A model generated the notes under the pieces. It was not told where the DNA came from. It did no database searches and saw nothing but the letters and a program-made list of their open reading frames with translations. Position numbers and translations under genes: made by a program. From positions 349,916 to 413,915 of the forward strand of contig NZ_LIFX01000003.1 in assembly GCF_001297775.1 (NCBI RefSeq): a DNA stretch of 64,000 bases, given 5' to 3'. Shown piece by piece: positions 54,721 through 64,000 of the stretch; position 1 is the stretch's first letter, and each line of letters starts with the position of its first letter. The stretch is from Trabulsiella odontotermitis. Lineage in GTDB: Bacteria; Pseudomonadota; Gammaproteobacteria; Enterobacterales; Enterobacteriaceae.

Positions 54721-55881
54721 TTACTCCGGCGAGACAGGCACCACGTTTTCGCTGGGGTAGCAGCCAAGCACTTTCATCGAACGGGTAATGTTACCCAACT
54801 CTTTCAGCGCTTTTTGCATTGCTTCTGACTCGAGATTGGCCTGAATATCGAGGTAAAACATCTCTTCCCACGGATTGCCATAAATCGGGCGCGATTCCAG
54901 TTTGGTCATGATCAGATTGTGGTTACGCAGCACCAGCAGCGCTTCTACCAGCGCGCCCGCCTGTTGACCGGTGGCGATAAGCAGGGTGGATTTCGCCGGG
55001 ACCTGGCTGGAGACGTCGATCGCTTTCCGCGCCAGTACCACAAAGCGGGTGATGTTCTGCGTCTGGTTGGCCAGATTCCGTTCTAACACCTGCAGGCCAT
55101 ACAGCGCGCCACCGGCTTCGCTGCCGAGCGCGGCGACGTGCGGCGAATTCTCCTGCGCCACTTTCTCCATGGCGGCGGACGTGCTTTCGGTATATTCAAT
55201 TTTCCAGTGCGGATAACGGTTCAGAAACTGGCTGCACTGCTGGAACGGTTGTGGATGGCTGTAGACCGTTTCGATGCTGTCGAGGTCGGTCGAGCCGGAC
55301 ACCAGTACGCAGTGATCGATAGGGATCGTCATTTCGCCAACAATCGACAGGCTGGTGTGCTGTAACAGGTCATAGACATCGTTGATCGCCCCGGAACTGG
55401 TGTTTTCGATCGGCACTACCGCGTAATCAGCCTGACCGGTTTCAACCTGATTAAAAATATCGGCAAACTTTGAGCAACCGCTTTCGATAAATTGCTCGAA
55501 ATGACGGGCCGCGTACTGGCGCGCAGCAAGGTGGGAATAAGAGCCTTTTGGCCCCAGAAAGGCGATACGCGCCGAATGCGGGTTAATTTTGTTGAGATGC
55601 TGCTGGAGCAGGGCTTGCTGAGTCAGGACGGAATCTTCAATGATGAGCTGGAAAAGGCGGGTGATATAGTGCGCATCCAGATGATGGTCTTTCCCCAGCG
55701 CGATCAACCGCTCCAGCAAATCGCGCTCGCGATCGATATCACGTACAGGACGATGAGACGCGAGTTTCGCTTTACCAACCTCCACCGCCAGTCCACGGCG
55801 TTCAGCCAGCAAAGCCAGTAACTTTTCATCCAGTGCGCTGATTTTGTCGCGCAAAGCCAGTAACGGGTTTTCCGATGTCAT
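54721..55881 (-). CDS. pheA: Chorismate mutase / prephenate dehydratase PheA
   Basis: The 386-residue fusion has chorismate mutase (1-100, [32 protein letters not shown]), prephenate dehydratase (about 105-285, [17 protein letters not shown]) and an ACT domain with GALVEAL and [13 protein letters not shown], the Phe-binding motifs. It leads to phenylalanine. Same length as E. coli PheA; controlled by the pheL attenuator. Confidence 0.97.
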   Translation of the reverse strand: MTSENPLLALRDKISALDEKLLALLAERRGLAVEVGKAKLASHRPVRDIDRERDLLERLIALGKDHHLDAHYITRLFQLIIEDSVLTQQALLQQHLNKINPHSARIAFLGPKGSYSHLAARQYAARHFEQFIESGCSKFADIFNQVETGQADYAVVPIENTSSGAINDVYDLLQHTSLSIVGEMTIPIDHCVLVSGSTDLDSIETVYSHPQPFQQCSQFLNRYPHWKIEYTESTSAAMEKVAQENSPHVAALGSEAGGALYGLQVLERNLANQTQNITRFVVLARKAIDVSSQVPAKSTLLIATGQQAGALVEALLVLRNHNLIMTKLESRPIYGNPWEEMFYLDIQANLESEAMQKALKELGNITRSMKVLGCYPSENVVPVSPE

Positions 55882-55910
55882 AGAGTCGCCTTAGTCATTA
55901 GCAATAAAAA

Positions 55911-55932
55911 AGGCCCCCCGGGTTGGGAGGCC
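55911..55932 (-). terminator. pheA attenuator terminator
   Basis: AGGCCTCCC and GGG-GGGCCT pair (one mismatch) before a T run on the minus strand, downstream of pheL. Confidence 0.83.
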
Positions 55933-55957
55933 TTATTGTTCGTCTTCGCATTCTTTC

Positions 55958-56029
55958 TTATACGACGAAACGCCTCCCGGTCTGGGGGAAGGTAAAAAAG
56001 AATGCGAAGAAAAACGGTACACGCTGCAT
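55958..56029 (-). CDS. pheL: pheA leader peptide PheL (longer than usual)
   Basis: The leader starts MQRVPFFFAFFFTFP, with seven Phe codons that allow attenuation by charged tRNA-Phe. In E. coli it ends there (15 residues), but here the sequence after the last CCC lacks the TGA and continues for QTGRRFVV to a TAA at 55958, giving 23 residues. AGGA lies eight bases before the ATG. The stop now falls beside the attenuator stem, which may change ribosome position. Confidence 0.82.
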   Translation of the reverse strand: MQRVPFFFAFFFTFPQTGRRFVV

Positions 56030-56136
56030 AGAAAATTCCTTATGTCTGCTCAGATAACAGTACCCGGACTGTTTTCATGCTGTCAACAAAAAACGCGCCC
56101 GGAGGCGCGTTGGCGATACACTCAATTGTGAAGGTT

Positions 56137-56493
<357 letters not shown>

Positions 56494-56695
56494 CTAAGTG
56501 ATTTCAGCATACCGTTCCTGATGTCAAAATGTGTGATTCAGATCACGTTATTTTGTCACTTTTTGTCAACGAAATCTTTTTGTGAGGCAGGACAGGAACA
56601 AGTGATTTTCTCCTTGAAGAGGTGAAGAAAGGGAGCCATAGTTGATGAGTTGCGTCGGCGAGATTTTCCTTAAGGGGCGACAAAAAACGAATAAA

Positions 56696-56724
56696 AAAAC
56701 GGCAGCCATCGGGCTGCCGTTTTA
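56696..56724 (-). terminator. Terminator of bamD
   Basis: AACGGCAGCC and GGCTGCCGTT pair perfectly around a four-base loop, with A/T tracts, 18 bases after the bamD stop. Confidence 0.9.
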
Positions 56725-56741
56725 CGTATCAGAAACGGGGA

Positions 56742-57479
56742 TCAGGTATTACTGCTGTTGGCGGCAATAATTTTCGCGACCTTATCCGCCTGCGCGTTCA
56801 TCTGCATTTCGCGATAAGCATTTTCCATCTTCGGCAGCGCGTCACGCGTCGCCTGGGCATCCGGATAGTTACGCAGCATGCCTTCTACGCGGTTGACGAC
56901 AGCCACCCATGCGCCACGGTCAGTGTAGTAATCCACGACAGACAGTTCATACTTCGCCAGACGATCTTTCAGGAACACCATCCGTTTGTAAGCATCTGAG
57001 GAGTACTGGCTGTTCGGGTAGCCACGAACCAGTTTGGAAAAGTCATTGAAGGCGTCACGCGCATGTTGCGGATCGCGGTCAGAGCGATCAACACCAAAGA
57101 AACCCTGCAATGCGCTGTCATCCAGTGCCATGTTGGTCAGGCCACGCATGTAGATGACATAATCGATATTCGGATGCGTCGGGTTCAGGCGCATAAAGCG
57201 ATCGATCGCTGCCTGAGCCAGCGGCAGATCGGCATTTTTATAATATGCGTAGATCAGATCCAGCTGCACCTGCTGAGAGTAAGGACCAAACGGATAACGG
57301 TTGTCCAACGCTTCCAGTTGCGTTATTGCCTGTTTCCAGTTACCGTCCTGCAGTTTTTGCTGAGCAGTAGCATAGATTTCATTCGGCGGGTTATCGGGCA
57401 CCTCTTCCTTTGAACCAGAGCAACCCACCAAAGCCAGGCTCAAGGTGGCTGCTGCCACCAGATATTTCATGCGCGTCAT
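56742..57479 (-). CDS. bamD: Outer membrane assembly lipoprotein BamD
   Basis: The 245-residue lipoprotein (lipobox LVGC, Cys20) has five TPR-like repeats ([50 protein letters not shown]...). It is essential in the Bam complex and contacts BamA and BamE, both needed for proteins such as the BapB channel. Length equals E. coli. Confidence 0.97.
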   Translation of the reverse strand: MTRMKYLVAAATLSLALVGCSGSKEEVPDNPPNEIYATAQQKLQDGNWKQAITQLEALDNRYPFGPYSQQVQLDLIYAYYKNADLPLAQAAIDRFMRLNPTHPNIDYVIYMRGLTNMALDDSALQGFFGVDRSDRDPQHARDAFNDFSKLVRGYPNSQYSSDAYKRMVFLKDRLAKYELSVVDYYTDRGAWVAVVNRVEGMLRNYPDAQATRDALPKMENAYREMQMNAQADKVAKIIAANSSNT

Positions 57480-57611
57480 GACGTTTTGACATTCCTCAAA
57501 ATGTGTATACGGGAGATTCTCTGTTCCTGCTCCCGATTAAGACCAGCTACAATAGCACACTATATTAAACGGCGAAGCCGTAAAACCCAACGTTAAACGA
57601 AGAAGCTGTAT

Positions 57612-58592
57612 ATGGCACAACGAGTACAACTCACCGCAACGGTGTCCGAAAATCAACTCGGTCAACGCTTAGATCAAGCTTTGGCCGAATTGTTCCCTGA
57701 TTATTCGCGTTCGCGCATAAAAGAATGGATCCTCGACCAGCGCGTGCTGGTCAACGGCAACGTCGTCGACAAGCCAAAAGAGAAAGTCCTGGGCGGCGAA
57801 AGCATCGCTGTCGATGTTGAAATCGAAGAAGAAGTTCGCTTTGAGCCTCAGGATATCCCCCTCACTATCGTCTATGAAGATGATGATATCATCGTCATCA
57901 ACAAGCCGCGTGATTTAGTCGTGCATCCTGGCGCGGGTAATCCGGATGGCACCGTACTGAACGCTTTACTGCATTATTATCCGCCCATCGCAGATGTGCC
58001 GCGCGCCGGCATTGTCCATCGTCTCGACAAAGACACGACAGGCCTGATGGTGGTGGCGAAAACCATTCCGGCGCAGACCCGACTGGTCGAGTCGCTGCAG
58101 CTGCGTGAGATCACCCGAGAGTACGAAGCGGTGGCGATTGGTCATATGACCTCGGGCGGTACGGTGGAAGAACCAATCAGCCGTCATCCCACCAAACGTA
58201 CCCATATGTCGGTTCACCCGATGGGTAAACCGGCGGTGACGCATTATCGCATCATGGAACACTTCCGTGTGCACACGCGTTTGCGTTTGCGTCTGGAAAC
58301 CGGGCGTACACACCAAATCCGCGTGCATATGGCGCACATTACGCATCCGCTGGTGGGTGATCAGCTGTACGGTGGCCGCCCGCGTCCGCCGAAGCATTCC
58401 TCCGACGAGTTCATTTCCGCACTGCGTAAATTCGACCGACAGGCGCTGCACGCGACTATGCTGCGTCTCTATCACCCGATCACCGGCATCGAAATGGAGT
58501 GGCACGCGCCAATCCCACAGGACATGGTGGATCTCATCGACGCGATGCGCGCTGATTTCGAAGCCCACAAAGATGAAGTTGACTGGTTATGA
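57612..58592 (+). CDS. rluD: 23S rRNA pseudouridine synthase RluD
   Basis: The 326-residue product has an S4 RNA-binding domain (QRLDQALAELFPDYSRSRIKEWILDQRVLVNG) and the catalytic motif AGIVHRLDKDTTGLMVV with the active-site Asp (about residue 139). It makes pseudouridines 1911, 1915 and 1917 in helix 69. It is divergent from bamD and overlaps pgeF by four bases. Confidence 0.97.
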   Translation: MAQRVQLTATVSENQLGQRLDQALAELFPDYSRSRIKEWILDQRVLVNGNVVDKPKEKVLGGESIAVDVEIEEEVRFEPQDIPLTIVYEDDDIIVINKPRDLVVHPGAGNPDGTVLNALLHYYPPIADVPRAGIVHRLDKDTTGLMVVAKTIPAQTRLVESLQLREITREYEAVAIGHMTSGGTVEEPISRHPTKRTHMSVHPMGKPAVTHYRIMEHFRVHTRLRLRLETGRTHQIRVHMAHITHPLVGDQLYGGRPRPPKHSSDEFISALRKFDRQALHATMLRLYHPITGIEMEWHAPIPQDMVDLIDAMRADFEAHKDEVDWL

Positions 58593-59320
58593 CGACGATA
58601 ATCGTTCCACAGTGGCCCGTTCCGCAAGGCGTTGCAGCCTGTAGTTCCACACGTGTCGGCGGCGTCAGCCTGCCGCCGTATGATTCACTGAATCTGGGGG
58701 CCCACTGTGGCGATGATCTTGCGCATGTCGAAGAAAACCGCGCGCGGATGTTTGCGGCGGGTGGTCTGCCGTCGAAACCTGTCTGGCTTGAGCAGGTGCA
58801 TGGTAAAGATGTACTGACTTTAACCGGTGGAACTTACGACTCGAAACGTGCGGACGCCGCTTACAGCAATATTCCGGGGCAGGTGTGCGCGGTGATGACC
58901 GCGGACTGTTTGCCGGTGCTGTTTTGCAACCGCGCAGGCACCGAAGTGGCGGCGGCGCATGCGGGATGGCGTGGTCTGTGCGAAGGCGTGCTGGAGGAGA
59001 CGGTCGCCTGTTTTTCCGACCAGCCGGAGAACATTATGGCCTGGCTCGGCCCTGCCATCGGCCCGGACGCGTTTGAAGTCGGGCCTGAAGTGCGCGAAGC
59101 ATTTATGGCGAAAGACGCTAATGCTGACAAGGCTTTCCGCCCGGCGGGTGAAAAATATTATGCCGATATTTATCAGCTTGCGCGCCAGCGTCTGGCGAAT
59201 GTCGGGGTTGAACAGGTTTACGGTGGAGACCGTTGTACCTTCAGCCAAAAGGATGATTTTTTCTCTTATCGCCGCGACAAGATCACCGGTCGTATGGCAA
59301 GTTTCATTTGGCTGATATAA
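58589..59320 (+). CDS. pgeF: Polyphenol oxidase / peptidoglycan-editing factor PgeF (YfiH)
   Basis: The 243-residue product has GGVSLPPYDSLNLGAHCGDD, WLEQVHGKDVL, MTADCLPVLF and HAGWRGLCEGVLE, the metal- and purine-binding motifs of the laccase-like YfiH family. It edits peptidoglycan precursors in E. coli (prevents incorporation of D-Ala-like errors) and relatives show purine nucleoside activity. It is coupled to rluD by ATGA. Confidence 0.94.
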   Translation: MTTIIVPQWPVPQGVAACSSTRVGGVSLPPYDSLNLGAHCGDDLAHVEENRARMFAAGGLPSKPVWLEQVHGKDVLTLTGGTYDSKRADAAYSNIPGQVCAVMTADCLPVLFCNRAGTEVAAAHAGWRGLCEGVLEETVACFSDQPENIMAWLGPAIGPDAFEVGPEVREAFMAKDANADKAFRPAGEKYYADIYQLARQRLANVGVEQVYGGDRCTFSQKDDFFSYRRDKITGRMASFIWLI

Positions 59321-59381
59321 CCTATAGAATCAAGACGATCCAGAATGCTGATTTATTTTTCGCATAGTTCAGGTCTTTAAC

Positions 59382-59409
59382 CTTGAATAATTGAGGGATG
59401 ACCTCATTT
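59382..59409 (+). promoter_or_regulatory. Sigma-32 heat-shock promoter of clpB
   Basis: CTTGAAT and CCTCATTT lie 13 bases apart, 40 bases before the clpB ATG, matching the sigma-32 consensus. Confidence 0.85.
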
Positions 59410-59448
59410 AATCTCCAGTAGCAAATTTGACCTGTTATGGGAGGAGTT

Positions 59449-62022
59449 ATGCGTCTGGATCGTCTTACCAACAAATTCCAGCTTGCTCTCGCCGATGCCC
59501 AGTCCCTTGCACTGGGGCACGACAACCAGTTCATCGAACCTCTTCATTTAATGAGCGCCTTACTGAATCAGGAAGGGGGATCGATTCGTCCATTATTAAC
59601 CACTGCTGGCGTCAACGCTGGCCAGTTGCGCACCGCCATTGAACAGGCGCTGAGCCGTTTACCGCAGGTGGAAGGCACCGGCGGCGACGTGCAGCCGTCG
59701 CAGGAGCTGGTTCGTGTACTGAACCTGTGCGACAAGCTGGCGCAAAAACGTGGGGACAACTTTATTTCGTCAGAACTCTTCGTTCTGGCAGCGCTTGAAT
59801 CGCGCGGTACGCTGACCGATCTGCTGAAAACTGCCGGAGCAACAACCGCCAATGTGAATCAGGCGATTGAACAAATGCGCGGAGGTGAAAGCGTGAACGA
59901 TCAGGGTGCCGAAGACCAGCGTCAGGCATTGAAGAAATTTACCGTCGATCTGACCGAGCGTGCCGAGCAGGGCAAACTCGATCCGGTGATTGGCCGTGAT
60001 GAAGAGATTCGCCGTACTATCCAGGTACTGCAGCGCCGTACTAAAAATAACCCGGTGCTGATCGGTGAGCCTGGCGTCGGTAAAACCGCCATCGTCGAAG
60101 GGCTGGCGCAACGTATCGTCAACGGTGAAGTGCCGGAAGGGCTGAAAGGCCGTCGCGTGCTGGCGCTGGATATGGGCGCGCTGGTGGCCGGGGCGAAATA
60201 TCGTGGTGAGTTCGAAGAGCGTCTGAAAGGCGTGCTGAACGATCTCGCCAAACAGGAAGGCAACGTCATCCTGTTTATCGATGAGCTGCACACCATGGTG
60301 GGTGCCGGTAAAGCCGATGGCGCGATGGATGCCGGGAACATGCTGAAACCTGCGCTGGCGCGCGGTGAACTGCACTGCGTCGGGGCTACCACACTTGATG
60401 AGTATCGCCAGTACATCGAAAAAGATGCGGCGCTGGAACGTCGTTTCCAGAAAGTGTTTGTTGCTGAGCCGACGGTGGAAGACACCATCGCGATCCTGCG
60501 TGGTCTGAAAGAGCGTTATGAACTGCACCACCATGTGCAGATCACTGACCCGGCAATTGTGGCTGCCGCGACGCTCTCGCATCGTTACATTTCTGACCGT
60601 CAGTTGCCGGATAAAGCCATCGACCTGATCGATGAAGCCGCCTCCAGCATTCGTATTCAGATTGACTCCAAACCGGAAGAACTGGACAGGCTCGACAGAC
60701 GTATCATCCAGCTGAAGCTGGAACAGCAGGCGCTGAAGAAAGAGTCTGACGAAGCCAGCCGTAAGCGTCTGGATATGCTCAACGAAGAACTGGACGACAA
60801 AGAGCGTCAGTATTCTGAGCTGGAAGAAGAGTGGAAAGCGGAGAAAGCCTCGCTGTCCGGCACCCAGACGATCAAAGCCGAGCTGGAGCAGGCGAAAATC
60901 GCCATTGAGCAGGCGCGCCGTGTGGGTGATCTGGCGCGTATGTCTGAGCTGCAGTACGGCAAAATTCCGGAGCTGGAAAAACAACTGGAAGCGGCCACGC
61001 AGTCAGAGGGCAAAACCATGCGCTTGCTGCGTAACAAGGTCACCGATGCGGAAATCGCCGAGGTGCTGGCTCGCTGGACCGGGATCCCGGTCTCCCGGAT
61101 GATGGAAAGTGAGCGCGATAAACTGCTGCGTATGGAGCAGGATCTGCATCAGCGCGTTATCGGCCAGGATGAAGCGGTTGAAGCGGTGTCGAACGCGATT
61201 CGCCGTAGCCGCGCCGGGTTGTCTGACCCCAATCGCCCGATTGGTTCGTTCCTGTTCCTCGGGCCTACCGGGGTCGGTAAAACGGAGCTGTGCAAATCGC
61301 TGGCTAACTTTATGTTCGACAGCGACGATGCGATGGTGCGTATTGATATGTCCGAGTTTATGGAGAAACACTCCGTGTCTCGTCTGGTCGGTGCGCCTCC
61401 GGGATACGTCGGCTATGAAGAGGGCGGTTATCTCACTGAAGCCGTGCGCCGTCGCCCTTACTCCGTCATCTTGTTAGACGAAGTGGAAAAAGCGCACCCG
61501 GATGTTTTCAACATTCTGTTGCAGGTACTGGACGATGGACGCCTGACGGACGGGCAGGGGCGAACGGTCGATTTCCGTAATACGGTCGTCATTATGACCT
61601 CTAACCTCGGTTCCGATTTGATTCAGGAACGCTTTGGCGAACTGGATTACAGCCACATGAAAGAACTGGTGTTGGGTGTGGTCAGCCACAGCTTCCGCCC
61701 GGAATTCATCAACCGTATCGATGAAGTGGTGGTGTTCCATCCGCTGGGTGAAAAACACATCGCCTCCATTGCGCAGATCCAGTTGCAGCGTCTGTACAAA
61801 CGTCTGGAAGAGCGTGGTTATGAAGTCCGCATCTCTGACGAGGCGCTGAAACTGCTCAGCGAAAACGGCTACGATCCGGTGTATGGCGCGCGTCCGTTGA
61901 AACGGGCAATTCAGCAGCAGATCGAAAACCCGCTGGCGCAGCAGATCCTCTCCGGGGAACTGGTGCCCGGCAAAACGGTACGGCTGGAAGTGAAAGACGA
62001 CCATATCGTTGCTGTGCAATAA
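59449..62022 (+). CDS. clpB: ClpB disaggregase (AAA+ chaperone)
   Basis: The 857-residue product has the N domain (1-145), first ATPase with GEPGVGKT at about 206, long coiled-coil M domain (about 405-525), second ATPase with GPTGVGKT at about 605 and a C-terminal domain. It rescues aggregated proteins with DnaK and GrpE. ATG 59449 matches E. coli; an internal GTG at 59893 (codon 149), after GGAGG, matches the second start that makes the short ClpB form. Confidence 0.98.
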   Translation: MRLDRLTNKFQLALADAQSLALGHDNQFIEPLHLMSALLNQEGGSIRPLLTTAGVNAGQLRTAIEQALSRLPQVEGTGGDVQPSQELVRVLNLCDKLAQKRGDNFISSELFVLAALESRGTLTDLLKTAGATTANVNQAIEQMRGGESVNDQGAEDQRQALKKFTVDLTERAEQGKLDPVIGRDEEIRRTIQVLQRRTKNNPVLIGEPGVGKTAIVEGLAQRIVNGEVPEGLKGRRVLALDMGALVAGAKYRGEFEERLKGVLNDLAKQEGNVILFIDELHTMVGAGKADGAMDAGNMLKPALARGELHCVGATTLDEYRQYIEKDAALERRFQKVFVAEPTVEDTIAILRGLKERYELHHHVQITDPAIVAAATLSHRYISDRQLPDKAIDLIDEAASSIRIQIDSKPEELDRLDRRIIQLKLEQQALKKESDEASRKRLDMLNEELDDKERQYSELEEEWKAEKASLSGTQTIKAELEQAKIAIEQARRVGDLARMSELQYGKIPELEKQLEAATQSEGKTMRLLRNKVTDAEIAEVLARWTGIPVSRMMESERDKLLRMEQDLHQRVIGQDEAVEAVSNAIRRSRAGLSDPNRPIGSFLFLGPTGVGKTELCKSLANFMFDSDDAMVRIDMSEFMEKHSVSRLVGAPPGYVGYEEGGYLTEAVRRRPYSVILLDEVEKAHPDVFNILLQVLDDGRLTDGQGRTVDFRNTVVIMTSNLGSDLIQERFGELDYSHMKELVLGVVSHSFRPEFINRIDEVVVFHPLGEKHIASIAQIQLQRLYKRLEERGYEVRISDEALKLLSENGYDPVYGARPLKRAIQQQIENPLAQQILSGELVPGKTVRLEVKDDHIVAVQ

Positions 62023-62026
62023 ATCT

Positions 62027-62050
62027 AAAACGGGCCGAAAGGCCCGTTTT
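62027..62050 (+). terminator. Terminator of clpB
   Basis: AAAACGGGCC and GGCCCGTTTT pair perfectly around GAAA, five bases after the stop codon. Confidence 0.93.
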
Positions 62051-62133
62051 GGTGTTAAAACAGGCAAATTACCGCGTCTGACGGCGTAATTGCCTGGAAA
62101 TTGAGCGAACAAAAAGTTTTTTTGAATTTCCTC

Positions 62134-62161
62134 TTGTCACCTCAGAATTACTCCCTATAAT
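62134..62161 (+). promoter_or_regulatory. rrn P1 promoter
   Basis: TTGTCA and TATAAT are 16 bases apart, followed by a GC-rich discriminator (GCGCCTCC) typical of stringent rrn P1. An A/T-rich UP-like tract lies upstream at about 62111-62130. Confidence 0.9.
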
Positions 62162-62230
62162 GCGCCTCCACTGACACGGCACAACGGCAAACACACCGGC
62201 CTGTCAGGTGAAGTTAACCGAAATAACATG

Positions 62231-62258
62231 TTGACTTCATAGCGGGAAAGCGTATTAT
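62231..62258 (+). promoter_or_regulatory. rrn P2 promoter
   Basis: TTGACT and TATTAT are 16 bases apart, about 97 bases after P1, the usual spacing for rrn P2. Confidence 0.85.
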
Positions 62259-62295
62259 GCACACCCCGCGCCGCTGACAAAAAGCGAAGCGGCAC

Positions 62296-62307
62296 TGCTC
62301 TTTAACA
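62296..62307 (+). promoter_or_regulatory. boxA antitermination site in rrn leader
   Basis: TGCTCTTTAACA matches the rrn leader boxA, bound by NusB-S10 and required for antitermination of the operon. Confidence 0.88.
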
Positions 62308-62441
62308 ATTTATCAGACAATCTGTGTGGGCACTCGGAGTGACATGGATTCTTGAACGTCTTCGGACGAAAAATGAATACCAAGTCTCAAAGAGTGAACA
62401 CGTAATTCATTACGAAGTTTAATTCTTAGAGCATCAAACTT

Positions 62442-63983
<1,542 letters not shown>

Positions 63984-64000
63984 CCTGAAAGAACCTGCCT

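Noticed and set aside
59770..60984. A 404-residue open frame opposite clpB
   Set aside because: Antisense shadow of clpB; composition and lack of start signals argue against a gene.

Overview
The window is chromosomal DNA of a member of the Enterobacteriaceae, close to Salmonella and Citrobacter. The evidence is a 1542-base 16S rRNA gene, the clpB-to-rrsG junction, and the gene order smpB-ratAB-bamE-recN-nadK-grpE-corB-corE-ffh-rpsP-rimM-trmD-rplS-yfiBNR-aroF-tyrA-pheA-raiA-bamD-rluD-pgeF-clpB with products of the same lengths as in E. coli. A Bap-type giant adhesin locus lies between ssrA and smpB, as in Salmonella. I cannot fix the genus from the sequence alone.

Positions 1-23260 are the right part of a contractile-tailed (myovirus) prophage sitting at the 3' end of ssrA. 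Its order is portal (DUF1073, cut by the window edge), MuF-like head protein, DUF2213 protease/scaffold candidate, cement protein, DUF2184 capsid, DUF4054 and neck proteins, DUF3383 sheath, DUF3277 tube, tail chaperone with a probable -1 frameshift, tape measure, baseplate proteins, a three-gene insert, spike, gpW, gpJ, DUF2612 protein, tail fibre and fibre assembly protein. A second fibre end and second assembly gene lie inverted next to a serine invertase, and two inverted crossover sites are visible: this is a host-range switch. Towards ssrA the prophage carries an AlpA-like regulator, a divergent helix-turn-helix protein, an AT-rich ImmA/IrrE-DUF4411 pair and a DinI-like gene, with three perfect CTGT-N8-ACAG LexA boxes. 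No integrase, terminase or lysis gene is in view.

Positions 23261-23624 are ssrA (tmRNA). Positions 23685-37976 are bapABCD: a giant Ig-like repeat adhesin and its type I secretion system. bapA has a one-base frameshift about two thirds of the way in. The signal peptide of bapB is out of frame because of a (CTGC)4 tetranucleotide tract that would be in frame with three units. The locus therefore looks switched off, or phase variable.

Positions 38692-62022 are core genome: translation quality control and outer-membrane assembly (smpB, bamE, bamD), DNA repair (recN), NAD kinase, heat shock (grpE and clpB, both with sigma-32 type promoters), signal recognition particle, the rpsP-rimM-trmD-rplS operon, the YfiBNR c-di-GMP module, and the tyrosine/phenylalanine genes (aroF-tyrA facing pheL-pheA) with TyrR boxes and an attenuator. 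The window ends in the rrnG-type operon: P1, P2, boxA and a complete 16S gene. Functional links visible here are that YfiN makes the c-di-GMP that usually promotes Bap-type biofilm adhesion, and that the SOS response would act on recN and on the prophage's right end together.
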